From positions 186,001-250,000 of the forward strand of contig OZ218953.1 of the NCBI GenBank assembly GCA_965112735.1: a stretch of 64,000 nt of DNA, written 5' to 3'. This stretch comes from Phaeosaccion multiseriatum (Eukaryota; Ochrophyta, other classes). Under the pieces are notes generated by a model. The model was not told the DNA's origin. It saw nothing but the letters and a program-made list of their open reading frames with translations, and searched no databases. This document shows, piece after piece, positions 54,553 to 64,000 of the stretch (within the stretch, counting starts at the first letter, position 1; the number at the start of each line of letters is the position of its first letter). Both the position numbers and the translations under genes were made by a program.

Positions 54553-55927
54553 ATGCGGCCTACCCTGCGTGCTCTGAGGGTGGTTAGCCGTAAAAGGAGC
54601 CGAGGAGGGCTTCCACGATGCACCCCTCATGATGGCGGCTGGGCCTGCTGCTGCCGCTGCTGGACAGAGTCGCGACGAGCACAGACAGGGGAGGCTCTGA
54701 AGAGGCAGGTGCTGTCTGGGGCTGGCGTCGTTCCTTCTCTGCTGCTGCTGCGGGGAGGGTCCGGATCAGAGCGCTTCGCACGAGGCCGCAGCTTCTCTGC
54801 CAGCACTGCTACGTATGGCAACAATTCAGCAGCGCTACTCCAGCAGGGGCAAGGAGAGTCTGGCTTCACGACAGGAAAGAGACAACAGGCCCCTCGTGCT
54901 GCGCTGGTGAATGGTCGGGCGATGGCTGCGGAGATCCTGCAGGAAGTGCGGCAGGAGGTCAGCCTCATGAAGCGGCAGGGGGGCATAACTCCGGGGCTTG
55001 CTGTTCTGCTCGTGGGCGACCGGCAGGACAGCCTAAAGTATGTGTCCATGAAGGACGCGGTGGCTACCAGCGCGGGGCTCGCCTCCCTCAGCGCGCACCT
55101 GCCTGCCTCCTCCACCCATGAGGATGTCCTCAACGTCATTAATGGCTTCAATCAGGACGACAGGCGAGTGGTGTGCCTTGTTGAGGGGGAGAGAGGAGAG
55201 GAGGGGGAAGGAGGGAAGTTCGGGCAGGCGCTGGCTTGATCGCCAGTGCGTACCGTGCTCCGTCTGGCCTTGGCAGGCTTGTCTGGGGAGCTCGTTGCAC
55301 TGTTGAGACTATAACATTTTCTCGCGACTTTTGGTGTGTGTTGTATGTGTGAGCAGATGCCACGGCATTCTGCTGCAGCTGCCCGTACCCGCCCATCTGG
55401 ACCCGCGCGCTTTGCTGTCCGCCATCAAGATCGAAAAGGACGTGGAGTGCTTCCACCCCATGAATTACGGCAGGCTCAGTGCATGGAGGCGGACTGTTAT
55501 ATCTCCGTGCACCCCAAGGGGGGTGATGGAGATGCTGAAGCGGCTCAAGGCGAGTGAGGGGGGGGGGGGGCAGCAGGCTTTCCCCCGCCAACCGTGTGTG
55601 TGTGTGCGCGTCCCGCTGACCTCGATGCTTGTTCCCCCCAGGTGAAGGTGAAGGGGATGCACGCCGTGGTGATGGGTGAGTCCAGCGTGGTGGGGCTGCC
55701 CATGGCCCTCATGCTCAACGCAGCCAGAGCGACCGTCACCATGGTGCACGCAGAGACGGTGGACCCGCAGAGCGTCGTCCGCCAGGTGAGAGAGGAGAGA
55801 GGAGGTATATGAAGGTTGCGCGCCCGTTCCATTCGTTTCTAAGCTGATACTGCTCTTTCCTTCCTCCGCTGCTGCAGGCCGACCTCGTCATCACCGCCGT
55901 CGGCAAGCAGGTGCGCGCACGTACACG

Positions 55928-55966
<39 letters not shown>

Positions 55967-56946
55967 TTCCTTCGGGGAGGGAGGGCAGTCCTCTGATGTA
56001 CGTGTACTGTGCTTTGCTTTCCTTGTACCTTGTCTCAGGAGCTGGTCAAGCGGGACTGGGTCAAGCCTGGAGCGGTGGTGATTGATGTTGGCATCAATTT
56101 CGTCAAAGACTCCACCCGACCAGAAGGTTTCCGAATTGTGGGAGACGTTGACCCCGGGGTGCGCGATGTGGCCAGCATAGTGAGCCCTGTGCCCGGCGGG
56201 GTGGGACCCATGACTGTGGCTATGCTCATGCGCAATTGCGTAGACCTGGCGCTGCTGCGGGACAAGTGGGCGGAGGTGTCGGATTGGGTGCACCCGGAGA
56301 GCTCGATGGAGCACTCCCGGAGGCTGCAGGGGGCCATGCTCGACTTTGCCATGTGCCAGGGAACGGACGAAGGCTCCGGCCGCGGGCCAGCAGCAGTACC
56401 AACGCGAGAAAGGCCTAGTCCGGGCGAGGCGTCGGGCGGAGACCGGCAAGAGGCTGAGGTGATCGGGGCCATGGAGCGCATCGGAAAGAGCATCGACGAA
56501 GCGGAGCTGCTCACCATCATCAACGACTCGGAGAAGAATGCGTACAATCGGTTGAGCTTTCTGGAGATGAGCACCACCCATGGCAGGATGAGCGACCCGC
56601 ACGAGCGGAGTAGCACCCTTTGCCCCTCTGCCGCAAGCTCTCCTACCAATGGCCAAGGCGGTGGCAGCCAAGGCGAGGCCCGTGGGGGGTGGGACGAGGA
56701 GCAGCGCTTGCACATGCTCGATTCGTTCCGTCGGGAGGCCTACGGGGACTTGGGCGGGGTGGGGAGGGGGAGCTTAAAGGGGCTCTCCCGCCATTGGCCA
56801 CTTGCGCTCCGGCCACTTCGGCTACTGCCACGGCTGCTGGCGCTGAGAGCTACTTGCAGGACGAGCTTTCGCAAGCAGCCGACGCGCCAGAGTGGTGGGA
56901 GGGCGAGCAGACACAAAAGGACAAGCCGCAGCGGCGCCCATCATGA
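54553..56946 (+). CDS. folD: Methylenetetrahydrofolate dehydrogenase/cyclohydrolase with C-terminal extension
   Basis: Exons 54553-55163, 55357-55549, 55642-55785, 55878-55910 (33 bases), 56039-56758 and 56860-56946 join to 595 residues. FolD interconverts methylene- and formyl-tetrahydrofolate. Motifs are [22 protein letters not shown] with the catalytic Lys, [71 protein letters not shown] and [16 protein letters not shown]. The N-terminal 115 residues are Arg/Ser-rich and probably an organelle presequence. After the usual end come about 185 extra residues, including [20 protein letters not shown], that I cannot place. Introns 1 and 2 both start GCGAGT (GC-AG) and are fixed by frame. An unspliced reading would run to 57112 and overlap the DGK stop, so the spliced end is preferred. 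Confidence 0.9.
55928..55966 (+). repeat. (CTGT)n microsatellite in FolD intron
   Basis: About nine perfect CTGT units in the intron after the 33-base microexon. Confidence 0.9.
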
Positions 56947-57062
56947 CATGACGCCTCTGGGTAGTCAGTTGAGGCGGAGCGCCCTCTACCGCACAAGGGA
57001 GGGGAGGAGGGGCGGTGGTGACATTAAAATAACCTGTCCGTCTCTCTATCTGTCTCTGCGCT

Positions 57063-60000
57063 CTAAGGGCGGCCTCTGCCCCCCCTGCGCTGCTCCACGA
57101 AGTCCTCCATGAGCAGCGCCGCTTGCCCCGGGCTGACAGTGCCCTTCCGCCGCGCCTCTCGCAGCAGCGCCTCAAGGTGCGGCAGGAGCTTGGCCCGCAT
57201 GGTGGCGTGCTTTTCTCTCTCCAGCACGGAGGTGGGCCGCAGCATGGCTGCCCTGCTGTGATGCCTCACGCGGATCTCGCCGGGCGGTTGCTTCCACGGC
57301 TCCCCATCCACCTGTGGCCCGAGGGTATGGCGACGGCGAGAGCGATGATGTGAGAGGGTGGGGAAGGGAGATGCGGCAGCAGACAAGTCGAGAGCAGAAC
57401 ACCAGAAGTAGGCTCCCGCTCACCTGAACTGGCAGAGTGGTGCTGGTACGCAGGACCAGCTCTGTGAGTTGTCCCACGCGATTGCCCTGACTCATGCCCA
57501 CCTGTGTGCGGGGCCAGAGCACGGGGAATGGGCGGACGGGTGGGGGCAGCAGCCCTTGAGCTAAACCACAAGTGGAGAAATGAAAAAATACCCTAGGCGC
57601 CAGCCACAAACAAGCTCTTCTTCGTCTCGAGTCCCCTCTTGCCTTGCCTGGATTTGTCCGAGGTGTAGCGCGCCTTCGACGGCCACGGCCTCCAGCACGC
57701 CGTCCCCGATGGATTGTCGGACAGCGCGAGGCCGCGCGTCCCGGCTCTGGCTCTCCGTCTCTATCGGAGCCGAGCCTTGTGACGGCAGGCCTCCATCAGA
57801 GCCTCCCTCAGGCTGGCCGGCAGTGTGGGCGGCAGTGTGGCCGGCAGTCGGTTCTCTCCACGACCTCCACCTCGAGTGGACAGAGCTATTGCTGCCGCCA
57901 CCCCCGTTGCCAGAGCCCCACCACCAGCCCGACGACGCACCAGGCCGTTGGTCCACGTCACGCTGCCCGGCCACACCACTCACACCACCAGCTGCTCCCA
58001 GACCGAACTGTGCATGCACCCACCAGCGGCACCGCAGACCGCAACAACCAAACAAACATACAAAAGAGACGCAAGCAAGGGCAGCACCCGTGCCATGGAG
58101 TCAGACCCGCAGAGCCAAAGGGAGCTCACTTCAAAAAAGTCCCCGAGATGTGTAGCCAAACAGTCAAGCAAAGCAGGCCTTCCTGCATACCCGCCCTACC
58201 TCCTCTGTCCACAGCTTGGACCCCCCCGCGTAGGAGTTGATGTTGAGCACGATGAGGCTCTCTGTTGAGGGGGGTAGCGTGACGTTCCGGCCGTCGAAGT
58301 CCACCGCCATTTGGCTGGACAGGTTCTGCGAGAAGCAGAAGCGCAGGGGGGGGAAGGGGAGGGGAGGGGAGGGGAGTGCTCACGTATCGGTCGCAGCTTG
58401 GCGATGCGCCGAGTGGGCCCCAGTCTCCTCGGTTGCTCGTGAGCCTCTGAGCAGCTCGCGTTGATGCGCCTATCTATCCATGTACTAGGCTTGCCCTTGC
58501 TTACCTTGCAGGACCTCGCGAGAATGTTCCGGGCACCCAGCTGCGCGTACCACAGCTTGTTGACGAGGCGGCTGAAGAAGAGGTGCGCGTACGACTCTCG
58601 CATTTGGTGAAAGTCCAGGGCCACCTGACAGGTATACGATGAGAGGGAGAGGAAGACATTGTTTGCGAGCAAGCACCTGAGTCACTGCGTGCCCTGACCC
58701 GTGCAGCCCCCACGATGGGAGCCGAAGGACGTGCTGCACACCTGTCCGTCCACGCCGATCCCGAGGTAGTTGTTCATTATGAGCTCCCGCGAGGCTTTGC
58801 GTGAAGCTTTTGCGTCGCCCAGACCGCCCTTGGCCTTTCTCTTTGAGGGTGTGAGCGTCACCGCCCAGCGATCCAGCATCACCACCTGCTCACATGGGGG
58901 GGGGGGCAGAGAGAGGAGTAGGGCCGGACCCATGAGAGCTGTGGCTGGGGGGACGCCCCTCCCCACGGCGGCGCATTGCCTGGCCGGTGCCGCACCTGCG
59001 CCTCCTCCACCATGTTGAGCGTGTCCTCGATAGGCTCCCCCTGATAGCCCGGCCCCCAGCCCAGCACCCGCGACAGATCGTTCCCAGTGCCCAGGGGGAG
59101 AATTGCAACCGGCGGGACTTCGGCATTCTGTGTGTGATGCCCCCCTCCTGCCGTCCGCCACTTGAGACTGTCAATGGCCTGCAGAACCCACGCCACTGTC
59201 CCGTCCCCTCCGCACACGAGCACTCGGAAGTGTGGCAGGCAGGCGAAGCGGCGCAGCGCAGACACAGGGTCGTCGTGCTGCATGTCGAACACCTTTGTGA
59301 TTTGTGAGACGCCAACACAAGGACACACGACACGCGTCATTGGATTGCTGCAGGCCGGCCGGTCGGTCTGTGGTCAGGCTTACAAGGCAGTTGTGCCCGC
59401 AGAGAGCAGGAATCTTTTCGGTCAACTGCCAAGACTCAAACCTGAACCTCTGCCTGCCTGCCTGCCTGTCTGCCTGCCTGTCTGCCGAAACGGTCCGAAG
59501 AAGGCGTACCTGCAAGGGGTTAAGCAGGCTGCTGAAGCGGTGGAGGAGGCTCAGGCCCTGCGACACGACACAAGGGGCCGATGGAGGCAAACAAGTTGAG
59601 CAACGACATGGAAGTGTAAGTTGGTGACAGGGAGAGAGCTACTTCACCTGCTTCCCTCCGCTCTTGGTGTTGACAAGCACCAGAAGGGGGCTCACGCCCG
59701 GCGGAACGGCACTTGGGTCTATGCGGAAGCGAGCCTGGCGGTTACGCTTCCTCTGCGAGACGAAATGGGCGGTCCAACAAGGTTCAGTCGAGCGAGTAGT
59801 GAGCATCTTTCGCTTGTAGCGCAGTCGGGTCGAGAAGCACCCAAAGCTGCTGGCCTTAGTATGACTCACCAGTCGCGCCGGTCTCCCCATAGGGCCTGTA
59901 CTGTCCGGAGCGGCGCCTGCGTCTCTCGGGGTCTCGATGGAAAGCTCCGCCACCCTGGCCGTCCAGGACGCGTCCGGCTCTTCCTCCTTGCCCTTATCCT

Positions 60001-62203
60001 TCTCCTTGGCCCCCTCTTGCGGCTCAGTCTCCGCCTCGGCGGCAGTAGCAGCCTCCGATTCGGTTCGCTCCTCTCGACTCTCTATCTGCGTCTGCGGGAG
60101 CTCTGACGCGCTGGTGGTGGCCAAGGTCTGTACGGCTTCAACAGACGCCTCCCACGAGGGCGGCAGAGCAGCAGCAACGTCCAGTACGTCCGATACTTTG
60201 CCCCCTGCCGTTGGCTCGTCACCGCACTCCACGCGGCGGCCACCCTGTCCCTCCTGATAGCCCTCCTCTTGATCCTCCTCTTGATCCTCGTCTTCCGAGG
60301 CGGACTCTTCTTCTCTGCCCGGTAACACGTTTCGCACCGCCTGTGGACAGAGAGGGCATGGCGCATGAGGGTGAGTGGGGGACGCACAAAGGAACGCCCC
60401 ATACAAACATGGGGGACAGGCTCAAAGGCGTATGACCCCCCCCAACCTAGGTTGCCCTCTCGCCCCTCCCCGCCCCCAGGCAGCGCCTCACTCACCCTTA
60501 TAAGCCTGTCGGTCCTACTCTGCACCTTCTCCTTCACCACCGCCAAGGGGGGCAGGATCAGCGCCCGGTGGGTCCCCAGAGAGCACTCCGAGTCCGCCCG
60601 TTCGGCCAAGCAACCCTCGTGCACCTGCGCAGGCACCGCACGGGGGGGCAAAGCTCAGTCACATGCGGGTAGGGAAGCCTCTCCCAGACGCCTGAACAGA
60701 ACGAGTGTCGACCAATCGGACGCCCTTTTCATCGACGCTCCAAAACAACACAAAACGGCCCCAGTCACGCCTCCGACCCCGCGACATGCTCCAACAGCAG
60801 CCACTCTCTGTACCTGCTCGTTGCACCAGCTGCAGTAGAAGCCGTGCAAGCCGAACAGCCCGTCGCTGCCACAGAACTGGCCGCAGGAGCTGCACGCCAC
60901 CATGTAGTCGATGTTGCCCCTCACCCAGTGGTGGCGCATGCCCCTCTCCTTCCAGCCTTCATCTTCATCCTCATCCTCTTCACTATCTTCCTCTTGCTGC
61001 TCCCCGCCCTTGCTAAGCTGAGACGCCGCCCCCTCCTCCTCTCCCCTCTCCTTGTGTAAAGGCAGCATGCCTCTCCGCTGGCTTCCCCTCTTGCGCCGAC
61101 TCAGCTCCCGTTGCTCCGACCAGGAGTCGTGTGTGGAGTCTTTCAGCCCCCTGCGTCGCCTCAGGGCAGCACCCACCCCGCCCCCGGCCCCGCCCCCCCC
61201 GTGCAACACGTCGCTGCGGCACAGGGTCTTGCACAAGATACCTGACGAACGCGCTCGGCCACTGCAGCGCGCATGAGAGTAGCAGCGACAAACCTGAGAG
61301 AGAGAGAGGCAGATAGAGAGAGAGAGAGAGCACGAGGCGGACACATACACACAGCAGGGCCGGCTTCCCGTTAGAAAAGATGCGCCCATCTGGGAGGCTC
61401 AAATCCGAACCGTCCCCCTCACCTGGCATCTCAGGATGCTGTCGCCAACACCAATCGTTGCTTGCCCACACACATTGCAGAACGGAGGGGGGAGTCGAGC
61501 AGGCACCGCCGCCCACGTGTGCCGGCCTATCAGCTGCTGCTGGCCCAGCGCGGTGAGGGAGTTGGGGAGCAGGCAGCAGCAGCAGCAGCAGCAGTATCAC
61601 GAGATCAGCCCCCACGTTACCCACTTCTTTGCTTCAAAAACACACACTTGCCTGACCCTTGTTTCCACTACCACTGCTGCTGCTGCTGCTGCTTCCGCTG
61701 CCCAGCTCGCCTCCTCCCAGCCCTCCCGGAAGCCTCAGAGTGGGCAAGTCGAACGGCGTGAGCAGAAGCGAGGCGGTGGAGAAGAGGAAGGAAGCGATGG
61801 CCGCCCCAAGCGCAATCCTTCCCAGTAGAGACGCCAATGGCCCCACTAAAGGCAGCTCCTGTAGAGCAGCATCGAGGCGCAGCAGCAGCTGGTGGCAAGA
61901 GCTGAGCAGAGTGTCCAAGGGCTGAGAGAGCAAGCGGCGCAGCCAAGACTGGGGCGGAGGAGGAGGCATTGGCAGCACTAGGAGCGGCAGCAAGCCCTGC
62001 GGTCCCAAGGCCCGCCTCCGCACTTGCAGCCATCCTTGCCCCTCTCCTGCCTGTTGCTGTTGCTGCTGCTGGTGCTGCTGCTGATACTGCTGCTGCTTCT
62101 GCTGCTGCTGCTGCTGCTGCTGGCTCCTCTCGCGCTGCTGCTTCTGGCGTCGCTCCTGTCTCAGGTGCTGCACCCACGAAGAGCGGGCCGCTGCCTGTGC
62201 CAT
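57063..62203 (-). CDS. Diacylglycerol kinase, C1-domain type
   Basis: About fourteen exons between ATG 62203 and the stop at 57063. DGK phosphorylates diacylglycerol to phosphatidic acid. The N-terminus is Gln-rich (CAG repeats) with a hydrophobic stretch ([23 protein letters not shown]), as in membrane-bound DGK-epsilon. Two C1 zinc modules follow: the first has [13 protein letters not shown] and CYSHARC; the second has [35 protein letters not shown] long acidic linker precedes the catalytic domain: [50 protein letters not shown]. The accessory domain has [51 protein letters not shown] and [15 protein letters not shown]. No EF-hands are seen. Two introns, 61651-61540 and 57647-57502, appear to begin GCAAG. 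Exons between 58200 and 57800 are poorly resolved. Confidence 0.92.
59448..59486 (+). repeat. CTGC/CTGT tetranucleotide repeat in DGK intron
   Basis: Alternating CTGC and CTGT units, about nine, on the plus strand inside an intron of the kinase gene. Confidence 0.85.
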
Positions 62204-62325
62204 ATGCCGGGCATGTGTGATGGAAGGTTCATGTTCATGTGTTGGGTATTCAAGTGCCTGGCGACGATGCGAGACTACTCGCTCCCTTGCTCCCTTTCTC
62301 TTTCCTCTCTCTTGATGTAGTCTTG

Positions 62326-63524
62326 ATGTTCGACTTCAGTAGGGGGCTTCAAAGCAGATTACAGGAAGCGGCCACGGGACTGGGACTTGATCAGCTCGGC
62401 AACCTCGACGCTTTGCAAGCGCAACAGGAGTCAGAGGGTGCAGAAGGAGTAGGAGGTGGTGGAAGCGCTCGGGTTTCCTCGAAGACGGCTCTCGCTGCTG
62501 CTTCGAAAGGCGACAGACGCGCCTCGGCGCCGAATATGCGAGACAATGGTGGGGAGAACTCCGACGAGGAAGATTGGACCCGACCTAGGCGGGGGGGGGC
62601 GACAGGGACGTCGTCTCTCCGTGCGGCGCGTGAAGGAGGAGTGGGGGGGGGGGAGGGGGGGGGAGGAGGAGGAGGAGGAGGGGGAGGAGGAGTAGGAGCA
62701 GAAGGTGGTTCTGCGCTTTCGGATGATGAAGATGACGGCGACGACCCAATTCTAGCCGAGATTCGCGGCACGAAAGGGGCGGGCAAGCAGCAGCAGAAGA
62801 TGGAGATTTCGGGACCAACTGCGGGAGAGGGAGACGTAGAGGGAGGGAGCACGAGGGAAGAGAGGAACGGGGGTGGTGCACGCTTTGCGGCGCAGGCCTC
62901 TGAGGTTTTGGGGGGCATTTCAGAAACCGGCCAAGCCATCTCCGGGAGAATCTTAAGTCTCCTGCCGGGCAGAGAAGGGACAGGAGCAGCGGTGGCAAGC
63001 GGAGCTCCTGCTAGTACTGGCGCCGGGGGGTCGTGGCTGCCAATGTCGATCGGCGGTGCAGCGGAACCTGCTCCGGCGGGGGGTTTGGGCCTTTTCGGTC
63101 GCATCCGGAGCCAACTCGTCAAGCAGGAGCAGGTAAGGGTGTGCCTCGCAGGGGCGTGTGCGTGTGCAGGAGGCCTGGTAGACCTCCTGCTTACGTGCTC
63201 CTTCCCCCTTCTTCCTCCCCTCCCCCCCTCCTCCCACCCCGCTGGGGGTGGCAGCAGCCTCAAGCCCAATCACTCAAGCGCAATGCACCGGGCGACGTCC
63301 CTACCACCACCACGGCGAGCTCTCTGCTCACGGATGAGGAGCGTGCGCAGCTTAGCAGCCTCTCTGCGGGCGCGTCATCCTCCGCTGGAAACATGTGCTG
63401 CTGCGGAGGGCGGCTACGCAAGAGGGGAAAGGTTGTGGTTTTTGTTGCAGCGGTGGCAGGCGTCATGCTGCTGTACCTGGTTTTTTCAAGAGGCGGATTG
63501 ACGCGATTCTCCCCCTCGAGCTAA
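62326..63524 (+). CDS. Tail-anchored low-complexity protein, family unknown
   Basis: Exon 1 is 62326-63132 and exon 2 starts at 63255. The first ATG gives MFDFSRGLQSRLQEAATGLG. Most of the protein is Gly/Ser/Ala/Glu-rich, with a glycine run encoded by GGAGGAGG repeats (about 62640-62700) and short ordered pieces (LSDDEDDGDDPILAEIRGTKG, EVLGGISETGQAISGRILSLLPG, GGLGLFGRIRSQLVKQEQ). Near the end are a cysteine cluster (MCCCGG), basic RLRKRGK and one hydrophobic helix, VVVFVAAVAGVMLLYLVF, followed by only about 11 residues. That layout is of a C-tail-anchored membrane protein facing the cytosol, and the cysteines could be lipidated. It shares a 122-base upstream region with the kinase gene. No homologue recognised. 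Confidence 0.65.
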
Positions 63525-63658
63525 GAGTATACAAGTATTTACTTGGGTCGTCTGGACAGTTTTCGTAGCGGGAAGACCGCTTGAATTCTCTACCGCAGCC
63601 TACGATTTCCTCTCTCGCGGAATGAAACAAGCGTGTGAGTCTCTGCACTGCCCATCGG

Positions 63659-64000
63659 TCAGCCCGCCTCTGCACCGTGCGCATTGCTTCTCCGCTGCCC
63701 CGTGCCCAGGTTGCGTTTCACTCGCTGCTTACTCTGACTCTCCACGCTCGCCAAGGCTCGCTGTAAAGCCGCCAGGGAGGGCCGAACGCCACTGAACTTG
63801 GGCTTCTCTCGTCCGTGCGGCTGACGTGCCCCGCTCCCAGGAGCCCTGCCTCCGAGCGGTGAAGGCCCTCCTCCTCCTCCTCCCCCTCCCCTCATGCGCT
63901 GGCGGTGGGCGTTGTGGTGCGACCCGATCTTCGCGGCTGCACTCGTGGCCGTGCTCTCCGGTGCCCTCCTTCTCCGACTGCTGCTGCTGCTGCTGCTGCT
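63659..64000 (-). CDS. C-terminal part of an unknown basic protein, cut by window edge
   Basis: A minus-strand frame is open from the window edge to a stop at 63659, about 113 codons. It begins in a Ser run (CTG repeat read in reverse), then SRRRRAPESTATSAAAKIG, SHHNAHRQRMR, a Gly run and KPKFSGVRPSLAALQRAL to the end. It fits the alternating gene order of the region. The composition is basic and low complexity and no family is recognisable. It could also be an untranslated or spurious frame. Confidence 0.4.
   Translation of the reverse strand, partial: SSSSSSSSRRRRAPESTATSAAAKIGSHHNAHRQRMRGGGGGGGGPSPLGGRAPGSGARQPHGREKPKFSGVRPSLAALQRALASVESQSKQRVKRNLGTGQRRSNAHGAEAG

Noticed and set aside
56947-57112. 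FolD frame read through to 57112
   Set aside because: It would overlap the convergent kinase stop at 57063 and is Arg/Ser low complexity; splicing at 56759/56859 gives a sensible end.
13059-64000. Bacterial contamination or horizontal transfer of folD, pdxS, leuB or sua5-like genes
   Set aside because: Each has spliceosomal introns and eukaryotic-style presequences or extensions and sits among clearly eukaryotic neighbours.

Overview
Organism. This is nuclear DNA of a eukaryote with a GC-rich, compact genome. Almost every gene has short spliceosomal introns (roughly 75-350 bases). Proteins such as the CCT chaperonin zeta subunit, SART1, SF3A2, ribosomal L9, TRAPPC8 and PEX12 are plainly eukaryotic. 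The leucine-pathway dehydrogenase and a small membrane protein begin with a signal peptide followed by a Phe-led cleavage region (QA/FLP and HC/FLTP). That is the bipartite plastid-targeting signature of algae with secondary plastids, so the best guess is a photosynthetic stramenopile (ochrophyte). SPAG1 and a cytosolic carboxypeptidase suggest a lineage that builds cilia or has recently lost them. I cannot name the species.

Bases 1 to about 11.6 kb carry no recognisable gene. They are a mosaic of (i) a satellite with a 186-base unit in four blocks, three forward and one long inverted block; (ii) a 417-base hairpin-rich module in three copies that always ends at the same base but joins different neighbours; (iii) a 470-base module with a fixed left end, two full and two partial inverted copies; (iv) a 1301-base direct duplication at 2360-3660 and 6911-8211; and (v) TG-rich tracts. 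The layout looks subtelomeric or heterochromatic, but no telomere repeat is present. From 11.6 to 13.06 kb there is no gene.

From 13.06 kb to the end the window is densely genic, with about 23 genes. In order: GT25 glycosyltransferase (-), CCT6 (+), SART1 (-), RPL9 (+), isopropylmalate dehydrogenase (-), SF3A2 (-), TRAPPC8 (+), plastid-type membrane protein (+), C2-WW protein (-), Sua5/YrdC (-), PHO80-like cyclin (+), PDX1 (-), GlcNAc-transferase (-), glutaminyl cyclase (+), carboxypeptidase CCP (-), PEX12 (+), p24/TMED (-), TPR/beta-helix protein (+), SPAG1 (-), FolD (+), diacylglycerol kinase (-), tail-anchored protein (+) and a partial gene (-). From 39.5 kb onward the strand alternates at every gene. 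Divergent start codons lie only 120-150 bases apart and convergent stops 11-480 bases apart, so promoters and 3' ends are probably shared.

The genes are mostly unrelated housekeeping functions: protein folding, splicing, translation, tRNA t6A modification, vitamin B6, folate and leucine metabolism, vesicle traffic, peroxisome import, lipid signalling and glycosylation. The main surprises are the hairpin module and inverted satellite at the left, an apparent excess of GC-AG introns (about six of roughly seventy) with one candidate GA-AG intron, a TPR plus beta-helix protein of unknown role, and a FolD with a long extra C-terminus. Exon boundaries were read by eye and checked by reading-frame continuity; no database or transcript evidence was used.
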